Assembly: GCA_020091685.1 (NCBI GenBank)
Contig: CM034603.1
Coordinates: 24,360,595 to 24,424,594 of the forward strand
Direction: 5' to 3'
DNA: 64,000 bases
From: Lutjanus erythropterus
Lineage: Eukaryota; Chordata; Actinopteri; Lutjaniformes; Lutjanidae
The position numbers and the translations under genes were made by a program. The notes beneath the pieces are model-generated. The model saw nothing but the letters and a program-made list of their open reading frames with translations, did not search any database and was not told the origin of the DNA. Below, in pieces: positions 55,207-64,000 of the stretch (the first letter of the stretch is position 1; the number at the start of each line of letters is the position of its first letter).

Positions 55207-58200
55207 TGATTGAGATAAGTGTGCACAGGCTGTGTGATGGCGACACTATTTCTAAATGATCTTATTTATCTTTGGCATTTCTGTTCTGCAGTTCGCTGTT
55301 ACACATTAGTCATAATATACGCCGGTACAGACACATCTATGATAAGTTAGTATCAGTCAGTATATTGGTTCTAGTAGAGAACACAGATTTCTGGGGCAGC
55401 TAATGCTACAACTTTGCTTATAGAGATTGATTTGTCAGTTTTGGAACCAGAAGTGGGCGATTAATTTGAAAATGGCAAAGGCTTAAATCAACGCTTCTTT
55501 CTTTTTAAGTTGTATTTTATTTTGTAACACTTCATTTTACAAGTCTGTAATTTCCTGGGAATATACTGTAAGATTAATGTATCTCATTTGGCACTTTTTT
55601 TTCTTTGGAAAAACTTGAAATCTGAGTAAATAATTGAATACTAATAGAAATTATTAATTGGAAGTATTAATTGAACACTGTTTTTTCCCCCGTATTAGTT
55701 CCAAATCACAAACTTCTTTCCTCGACACTTTGCAGGAAATTATTAGGCAATTACAGACCTGTAAAATACACTGTTATTTTTATTTAATTTTTTTAATGTT
55801 TGAGACCAGAACATTTTTTTTTTTACATTCTAGACCAAGTTCAGGCAACAGACTTGTAACACTGATTTTTCACACACCAACAGTTCAAATGTTTGTCCCA
55901 CTACCTAGTACAAGATTGTATTATAGCATGGGAAGCTAATTTATAATTTTCTTTTTTTTCTCAGGCTTTTTATTTCCCCTTTTTTAAAAAAAAATGTTTT
56001 CTGTGCACTTTGTAACTGACAGTTTTATTTTAAATCATTTAGTTATCAATATTATTAAACACGTTGAACACTGACAGCCAGGATATCAATAAATGGGCCA
56101 ATATATATATATATATATATACAGTATATATACATGTTAATGACTAGTGGACCATTAGTGACACATTATTTGTTTTTGTTTTTGACATCTTTATCATTAT
56201 TGTACTAATGTCTTTTAGCTTTTTTTTTTTTTTTTTTTTTAAAGAAATGCTTTTGTAATAGTTACATTAGGGTAAAAAAAAAAAAATCCACTGATAATCT
56301 GTATTTTTATGATTGTTTTGCACCATTAGCTGTTTCCATTTTGGTTACTTTTAATAACATGGTTAACAGCTTTCAGTGTTATTTTACTCCAGATTGTTAC
56401 GGCGCTACTCATCCCATAAAAGCCTACATATTAATGAGTAAGTGTGTTCATAGGGAAAGGGTTTATTTTCATTGTGCTGATGTAAGACACGATAATGAAT
56501 GCATGTATTTATTAATGATGGAATGTCTGCTCATGTTTTTTGCATTCGTTTAAATGTAGCACAACTTCATTTGGTACAGAAACTCTCCTTCTGAATGATT
56601 TAATGATACTCCGATATACAGTATAGCATTTAGCAGCCTCTTTTTAGGATTTAACATGTTTGAAGGTTGTGCGCGTGTGTGTGTGGATTAAGTTATAATG
56701 AAAAGACGCAAAAGCATTTGCTCTTAGTATTTCAGTATCTCATGGTGACAGGACATTTCAGACCAACTGCTGTAGAGTTACTTTATACAGCTTTAAATTT
56801 AAATTTTGAATGAAGAGTGGATTTTGCACTTTGCTAGTATGTTTGCTTTTGTCGGTAGAACTCGGGACACATGTCAGTGATTCTTTCTGTGTATATTTCA
56901 GCCGGTAAGACATAAATACATGTTTGCTTTTGAGACTGAGAGTTCATTCTTGAGTTGGAAACGGTACTGTCTCACCCCCAAGGTCTGTTTAGTAGCTGGT
57001 CTGGACCTCCTCAGATGGAGCCTGCACTGCTGACATGGAAACGTAGATGTACAAATTTTCTCATTCGTGTCGACTTAAAAATTGAGGCTAAAAGGTAATT
57101 CTCAACAAAACAGCAGCTGACAAAATGTTCTCACCACGAGGTTCAGTCATTTCGGAGCTGTTGTGGAGCTTTCAAGCGTGTCCATGGCAACTGGTCAAAC
57201 TGCTGAGAGGGATCATATGTATGATTTCCAGAACAGCTACTAAATAGACAGCTGTAGTTAGATTCATTCATAGTCACCTTCACTATTGATACATTTTGTT
57301 AGATGAACCGTGTTTTAAATAGTAAAAATCTTTAACTTTTTATCTCAAATAACCACAACTGTTCTAACTAACAGATCATTTTGTGTTCATGTAGGATCCC
57401 ATCATTAAGTGAGAAGGTGCTAAAGTGTGTTTTCAGAGCCTTTTAGTTGGCACACACTTTGTGACTTAAGACTGACTACGTTACACATAGTTAATTGTAT
57501 ATTAACTATTTAATGTACAGTTCAGAGTTAAAATCACATATCTACAATAAAATGCACATAAAGCACACAGAGCCAGATGAAGCAAGTCCAGGTTCCCCGA
57601 ATTATTGTGCGCATGAAAATCTTGATGTCATCGGTAAGTAACCAGTCTTGAAGGCACATTTTAGTTTCACTTCAAGCCACATTTAAGTTTATTTAATCCA
57701 TAAAAATTGATAGAAAGATACTGCAGTTTCACCCACAATCTGTGCGATATCTTTCATTTTGAGTATTGCACGATCCCAAGCCTGGTTTGAGGAGAATCTT
57801 TTTTTTTTTATGTTATAAAGTTTCAAGATGTTGATGTGGAGAACCCCATTTTGATTCATCTGGCTCCAAAAATACATTTTAAGACCTTACAAAGTGAATA
57901 GCATGGCTAAGATTACATTAAGAGACCAGAGATAATAGGAATACACAATGGTCATGCAAGGAAGAAAATGGGCTGATGTGACAAATTATTACCTATAAGA
58001 ATAAAATAGCTCAAATCTAGGTGTTGGATGACAGAAATATATAGAATACTGTTTTCTACTTGGCCGTAACTATGTGGTAAATATCAATCGAGGACTACTT
58101 AATGAGCACAAACAGTCCAGTAATAGTTTTCTGCCAGTTCACATACACTCTGCTGTTCTTTGACTGGTAGTAAGGCAGGGGGTGGGGAGAGAAGAGGTAA

Positions 58201-59276
58201 AGACCCAGGAACATTTGCACAAATCCTTTATCCACAGTTTGCGGTAAATGTTGGGTCGTTTTTTTATGCTTTTTAACCCGACAACATGGACACACACTCG
58301 AAATCATCATGGCAATGCAGCATCATCAGAATAGCATCATCGTGTAACATGAATTGGCATTTGTGTCTCTTTATTAGGCTAATGATGGTTTATATACAGT
58401 TGTCATATCATACATCTGTGTTGCAGCTGTTCAGTCTACATCCATTCCAGCTGTTGAATACGTCATGAATTGAAAATGGGGATTCCAAATATTTCTTTAA
58501 TGTAAATTTGCTAACAGTTGTGATCTGATTCAGTGCACTTATTGCTCATGAAACAACGCCACTGATTCACCATTTTCTTTTTTTTTTTGTTCCTGAAATT
58601 TCCATTTGGATAAAAAGTCTCTTCACGAGGTGGCTCCTCTTGGAGTGAACGCTCTTATTCCCGTTAATGCTGCTGGAGCAGTGAACACACCACGCGCTAT
58701 AACAGTGTGTGTAGTTAAAACTAGAGCCATGAAAGGTAGTCACAACCATAGACGTCCGGTCATTGGCTTTCAAAGTGATGGCTGATCTCCAAGGGTTTGT
58801 GCTTCACATCAACAGTCATCTAATACACAGACAACAGAGTAATAAAGCTACAGTGTTATGAACACCAGTTACTTAATTGGCATTATACTTGAAAGTTTCA
58901 CATTTAAATAAAAAAGAAAACTGTTCTCTGAATTTTCAGTATTTATAGCAAGGATATGTACCTACAAGTCCATAACTGTAGTGTCAAGGATTTAAATAAC
59001 AGTGAACATTAACAATAGAGACTCACACGGAGATAAGAAGAAAAGTTGTGTACGTGAGTAAGATGGGTAAATATAGAGTTTATTATTATACTTGATCATT
59101 TATACATCACAAACTGTTATTTGTGACTTATTACATGTTCCGGAATAATAATAATACGAATAAAAGGACACAATGGTAAAATTGTACAATGCATTTCTGG
59201 TATAAATCAACTGAACTGAATGGGGCTGAGGTGGTTTTGATGTTTTGAGGCAACTCTCTTGTATCTAATAAAGTCT
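55207..59276. other. cdk5-asic intergenic DNA, no gene recognised
   Basis: AT-rich, with a (TA)n run at about 56098-56120, a long T-run at 56220-56241 and many short frames without motifs. Part could be extended cdk5 3' UTR or asic 3' UTR; nothing decides between them. Confidence 0.45.
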
Positions 59277-60413
59277 ATTAAAAGGACGGTTCACCGCAAA
59301 GTCAAAAATACACATTTTCCCTCTTACCTGTAGTGCTCTGTATCTATCTAGATTGTTTCGGTGTGAGCTTTGGAGATATTCGCCATAGGAGTGTCTCTTT
59401 CCAGAAATCAAGACCTGGTTATTCAAGATAATACAAAGACCCTGGAACTATTAGCCTTTTCTTTCTCTCCCACATTTTACCAGGGTATGTTGTAGTATGG
59501 TGGTATTTGTGTAAAATTTGTGTGAAACAGCTCCACTTGACTGCGCCTCACTGAACTGTCTTTAAAAAGCTTACACCATCTTGTATTCATTATTGAAAAT
59601 GTAAAACATTTATTCCCAAATATGAATACAGAAAAATATTATTATGAGGTTTCCTTTTATTTTGCCTTTGAATACTCAGCTGTTTCTGGTAAGGCCTTCT
59701 TCCATGGGTGGCACTGTTGCAAACGGTCCGCAATTCAAGTGCCGTGTAGTTTATAAACACGTTATCCCGTACAACCTGAAAAGCAGTGCAGTCAACTCAA
59801 ATCTTGTATGTTGCATATTGAGTCTGTGTAAGACACTTCACCGTTAACACTGGAGCACTAGGTAGCAGGGACGCCCCATCTGCCACTGAGTATTTCACAC
59901 GCTGGTGCATCTTGTCAGGGAGGGGACCATTAATGTTTACATCCTGCACTGTCATGAGCACGGGCCTTTCATCCATGAGTAGATGCGCACTTCCTTCTGC
60001 ACGGTGATATGGTTGGTGTTCAGTTGAAAGAAAGTAGTTCTTACATGAAACTTCTCACATCAAGGTCTGTGGATTATCTTGAATAACCAGGCCATGATTT
60101 CTGGAAGGAAACATCGCTGTTGAGTTTTTCAAATGCATTTTTTTTTTTTGTCTGTCTCCATCTTCCCCAAGTCCATTTTCAACAAGCAGCCTGGCGAGTA
60201 ACTTTTCTCATATTACAGCTAAACAGTGCACTAGTGCATGAGTTCTCTGAGACTCCATTTCTAAGAAGAGCACTAAATGGCGGCTCAGTGGACGACCGCT
60301 CCAAAACTTGGCAACTCGCACTTACTACCACAATCTAGATGGATAAATAGCTCCACACCTAAGACGAAAAACACTGTTTTTTTTTTTAATTTTGGGGTTA
60401 ACTGTCCTTTTAA
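59277..60413. mobile_element. 'TTAAAGGGACAGTTCA' MITE, copy 4, largest
   Basis: Left end TTAAAAGGACGGTTCACCGC and right end GGGGTTAACTGTCCTTTTAA are inverted repeats. Interior landmarks TTGTTTCGGTGTGAG, ACCTGGTTATTCAAGATAA and ACAATCTAGATGGATAAATA match the other copies. The centre, from about 59440, is much longer than in copy 1. Confidence 0.68.
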
Positions 60414-61827
60414 GTTGTCAGTTATGTCGTAATAATCACCAGAAACTCAAAAGACACTTACGGTCCACCCAGATAGAAAGTCCAAATTCCTTCTGGTGTA
60501 AGAAGAAGAGATGAAGAAACACTTTTTTTTATCTATATATATCTGTATTTATATATAGATACATGTACTATATATTTGACCAATGTCTCACATGAGTGGT
60601 ATAGAATTTCTTCATGGCATTTGATTGCGGGTATTTACAAATTTCTGTCAAGTTTAGGAATGTCACCAACAAGCCTTTTTAAACTCTACTTTATGTTCCA
60701 TAGAGAATAGATTACTATCACAGGGCTTTGTGCTGATGAACACCTTTAAGACACAGGAATGAGAAAACAGCTGAGAGTTATTAAAAAAAGGCAAAAGGGA
60801 AAAGCCTGATTGTTTCTCCTCTAATAAATTCAATGTAAATAAGGGCCGACTTTTACAGCAAGCTGCATGCTAGCATTTTTTGTGACAGCACAGCAAAAAT
60901 GGTAAAACAATGAGAATTGAAATGTCAGCTATATAAAGATAAAAAGATACAATCAACAGCCTTTTTTTTTGCGGCCTCCTGGTTCTCTTTATTTTTTACC
61001 CTTGCTGTGTGTAAAAAGTGACTAAAGTTAACAAAAACATCTGATTCTGCTGATTCTGTAGTTTCTGTCATCCTGGGATCTCACATGGAACAAAACTATA
61101 CTTGCATATATACAAATAATCAAGTTCCTCTTCTGTTTTTTTTTTTTTTTTAGTCGAATAAGCACAGTCATCTAATTAATGAGACAATTCAAAGCCTCAC
61201 AGTAGCAAAAGGCAACTTTAAACACTTGTCAAGTGTTTTGATTCAGGTGTGAGCAGCTCTTTAAATCGTCAATCGGCTCATTAAAGTCGAGCAGATATCT
61301 ACAAAGGCCCTCCTGTTCAAACTGGTGACAAGTATAAGGTCACTCAATACAGCATTGGTTAAATGCTGGAGACGTAACACTGATAAGAAACTGCAATGCT
61401 ACACGTACCAATCCACATGTATTCTTCATTTTTTTGGATTGGTGTACAGCAAAACTACCACAACAGTACTATGTAACTCATCTCAACACAGGTCAGAAAC
61501 CCTTTTTTTGGACACATTTATCTTCACTGATTGTATACTCTCAAGTGACCGCATAGGAAAAACAAAAATCCACAAAATGAAACATGAATAAATTAAACAC
61601 TGATGCCTCGACATGGCAGTTAAACCTGAGTTCTGTTTTGGAAGTGGTCTCTTTTTCTTCTGATGATAGTATTCTATTTCTATTCAGGCATTTGATAAAC
61701 TCTACTATACTGTTTTTGAGTTACACACTCAACCGTTTCTCTGTTAAATACATACATTATTTCACAGTTTGCTGTCAAGTCCCCGGATGTGCCACCCCAA
61801 CCGCCCCCAAACCCCTACTTTAAGTCG
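60414..61827 (-). other. Probable 3' UTR of the asic-like gene
   Basis: Follows the asic stop codon on the minus strand. AT-rich with no other exon seen. The polyadenylation site could not be chosen among several TTTATT matches (for example near 60988). Confidence 0.35.
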
Positions 61828-61932
61828 TCAACAAGCAAACTCCTCAAAGTTGCCTAGAGTCGGGTGACGAGGTAACATGTTCGGCGTGAATCCGAGACTG
61901 TCCGAGTGACTCCGGAGGGTGTCACAGGTGCT
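61828..61932 (-). CDS. asic1: Acid-sensing ion channel (ASIC1-like), last coding exon only
   Basis: A 34-residue C-terminal exon plus TGA, preceded on the minus strand by a strong pyrimidine tract and TCGCAG acceptor. The pattern CDTLRSH, then NMLPRHP, then NFEEFAC at the very end matches the cytoplasmic tail of ASIC1 (CESLRGH, NILPHHP, TFEDFTC), a proton-gated sodium channel of the ENaC/degenerin family. The tail ends in a type II PDZ ligand that in ASICs binds PICK1. The rest of the gene lies to the right: a donor-like CCCAG|GTAGC on the minus strand at 63996 may mark the next upstream exon, of which only about 5 bases are inside. Which fish asic paralogue this is cannot be settled from 34 residues. 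Confidence 0.75.
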   Translation of the reverse strand, partial: STCDTLRSHSDSLGFTPNMLPRHPTLGNFEEFAC

Positions 61933-62408
61933 CTGCGAAAACAGAGGGGAGGGAAGGAGGGAAGACGAGTTCAACCGGGTTAAGGGAGGGGCGATGAAGG
62001 GAGCGATGATGATGGTGGGAAAGGAATGAGCCACAGGTAAAATGAGAGCGAATGGGACGATGGCGAGATGCAGAGGAAATTAAAATACCGTATGTACCGA
62101 GGAGAAATTGAGCAAAAACAGAAAAAAATGATTGTTGATTGTGATTAATGCATCAGACACAAGAATATGATGTATAACCAAAGACAATGAATGACAGAAA
62201 CATATGTGGACAATGATGAATCAATGATTAAAACAGATTTGGGAGTTCCAAGATCGGCCACGTTGCATATGTTTCACAGGTAGTGAAAAGAGAGTTTAAA
62301 GAAAAAATCAGGGAAAATGGGGAAAAGATGAATGAAAGGAGGGAGAGAAGAAAGAAAACAGCATATTTTTAGTCCTGTTTTTACACTAGCATGTTCAATT
62401 AAAGTGAC

Positions 62409-63310
62409 AGTTCAGATTATTTGACGTGGGGTTGTTGGAGGTACTAATCAATCAATAGTCAGTGTATTGACTACAGTCGATGCCGGTCAACACGCCCCCA
62501 TTTTAAAGCAGAGAGGAATACCAGCACAGAAGTTACTGCTGTGGACAGGGTCAGCAGCAAAAGATATTTTAGCCACTTAAATAATGTCCACCTAAAAACA
62601 ATCAATATCATATTAAGAGTACATTATATTATAATATTTCACCACTTTACCTCGCCATCAGAGAGCCTTTTCTGACAGGAATCTGCCATTACATGAGATA
62701 CATATCGCTCTTTTCAAACCAACCAGACTCCACAGGCGAAATCAGTAATTTTACCTTACAGAACACAAGAATTGACAACCTTGTTCACACCACACTGTAG
62801 CGTTGAGCCTTGCATTTCATTAAAATGTGTGTTTCTGATGCATGAGACATGCCAGTGCAAAACTCTTTTGATTCACTTACAGTCAAGATCGGGAGTTAGC
62901 TTGTTTGTGTTGTTGTGTGTTATTTTAGTGGATCCAAACTAACCTTTTAAAACACCGAAGTCACACAATAACACAAACAAAGTAACAGATCAAGCCAGCT
63001 TGGTTTGGACAAAGCAATATTTGGCTTATGTAACAGCAGTTTCCCATCAGAAAAGGCTGTCTGACAACAAAGTGAAGTGGTGAAAATATTCTAAATATAG
63101 CTTACACCAAAACAAATATATTTTTTAATGACTAAAATACCTTCTGCTGCTGACCCTGTCCACAGTAGTACATTGCGTTGCTTCCCACGTTGATGCTCCT
63201 CTCTGCTTCTCCTGAATGGGGGCGTGCTGACTGGCATCTACTGCAGGTAATAAACTGACTATCGATAAAATCCTCATACAACCCTACCTCAAAAAAATCC
63301 AAACTATTCC
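62409..63310. mobile_element. Long-inverted-repeat (foldback) element in the last asic intron
   Basis: Two arms of over 300 bp are inverted copies around about 62870. Paired landmarks: ACACGCCCCCATTTTAAAG at 62490 versus TGAATGGGGGCGTG at 63215; TGTGGACAGGGTCAGCAGCA at 62540 versus TGCTGCTGACCCTGTCCACA at 63145; GAGAGCCTTTTCTGACAGG at 62661 versus CATCAGAAAAGGCTGTCTGAC at 63045. Near-palindromic through the centre, no coding capacity. Confidence 0.82.
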
Positions 63311-63995
63311 TATAATATAATTCTGGAAGTTGAAAACATCCACATATGCCTGCGTTTCCCTGTTATGTGCTCTGTGAGTAGATAACTGCTGATATGTGGA
63401 TAACGGTCACTGGTAGTCCCATTGGCAAAAACGGCTATTCCAGCAGACAAAGAACCATTTATATTTTGAGCAAACTCACTGCATGCAGGCCGGTGATAAC
63501 ATCACAAAGTAATGCATCTAGTGATGTTATCTGGCATGAGCCTCAAATGCATTGCCTCTAAATGGACCTCTGTGCTGCGGGGAAACGGATAGATCTCATG
63601 TGGTTCAGCTTTTTGTACAACAATTCAATAATCTGTTTTCACAGGAGTACTGCGCTTTATCCTACAGGAGAGAAAGCATCATTATTCAGTGGAAGGAGCA
63701 AGTTTTGCATGGTGCAGAGAGTCAGATCGTTATGCACTTGGAGAATCCAACCAACTCATGTCTTCTGTTGAGCTGATGAATAAAGAAAACATACCAAACT
63801 AACCTCCATTATAACCCGATATCATTAAAATGCTAACTGCAGTTGGATAATCACCCCTCTTTTTGTTGACTGTCTACTAAAGCCAACCAAATCATTTGTA
63901 GCCACTGAGGAAATGATGTATGAGATGGTATCAAGTATGTATGAAAGAGAGGGACAGCATGGGAGGGAGCATCTATTATCAATGGGGTGTGCTAC
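63311..63995 (-). other. Remainder of the asic intron, no exon seen
   Basis: Both overlapping plus-strand frames at 63552-63776 lack recognisable motifs. Read as intron of the asic-like gene. Confidence 0.45.
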
Positions 63996-64000
63996 CTGGG

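Noticed and set aside
63552..63776. Two overlapping plus-strand frames near the right edge
   Set aside because: No motif, no splice support, and they lie within the presumed asic intron on the opposite strand.

Overview
The window is nuclear DNA of a ray-finned (teleost) fish. It holds long multi-exon genes with vertebrate splice signals, intron-rich AT-biased DNA, a tRNA-derived SINE, hAT-type MITEs and other miniature elements typical of teleosts. The five recognisable genes belong to vertebrate families. There are no bacterial operons, CRISPR arrays or rRNA genes. Only about 6-7 kb of the 64 kb is coding.

Layout, left to right. (1) 375-8546, minus: the 5' half of an obscurin-like 1 gene (obsl1), nine coding exons giving Ig1-Ig5, FN3 and Ig6-Ig9; the gene runs off the left edge. 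(2) 8.6-18 kb: intergenic DNA full of transposon remnants, two tandem-repeat blocks and a SINE. (3) 18.0-33.9 kb, minus: atg9b, a complete 13-exon autophagy scramblase gene (810 codons before the stop) with a probable 3.6-kb 3' UTR. (4) 33.9-35.3 kb: a divergent promoter with a full CRE and several CGCG (TCTCGCGAGA) elements. (5) 35.3-45.0 kb, plus: abcb8, a complete 16-exon mitochondrial half-transporter gene (708 aa). (6) 47.06-54.17 kb, plus: cdk5, a complete 12-exon kinase gene (292 aa). (7) 61.8-64.0 kb, minus: the last coding exon of an acid-sensing ion channel (ASIC1-like) gene that continues off the right edge.

The gene order corresponds to human 7q36 (ATG9B-ABCB8-ASIC3-CDK5). The cdk5/asic pair appears inverted as a block relative to human, and an obsl1 gene sits beside atg9b; in human, OBSL1 lies in the paralogous 2q35 region near ATG9A. 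The genes do not form one pathway.

The strongest unusual signals are two minor-spliceosome AT-AC introns, one in atg9b and one in cdk5. Both have near-perfect U12 donor and branch sites, and both are needed to keep the reading frame. Next come long foldback elements, one of which fills nearly all of an atg9b intron, and a hAT MITE with a perfect 8-bp target duplication 61 bp from an obsl1 exon. I found no evidence of a wholly novel multi-gene system; the window is mainly a conserved vertebrate syntenic block with teleost repeats.
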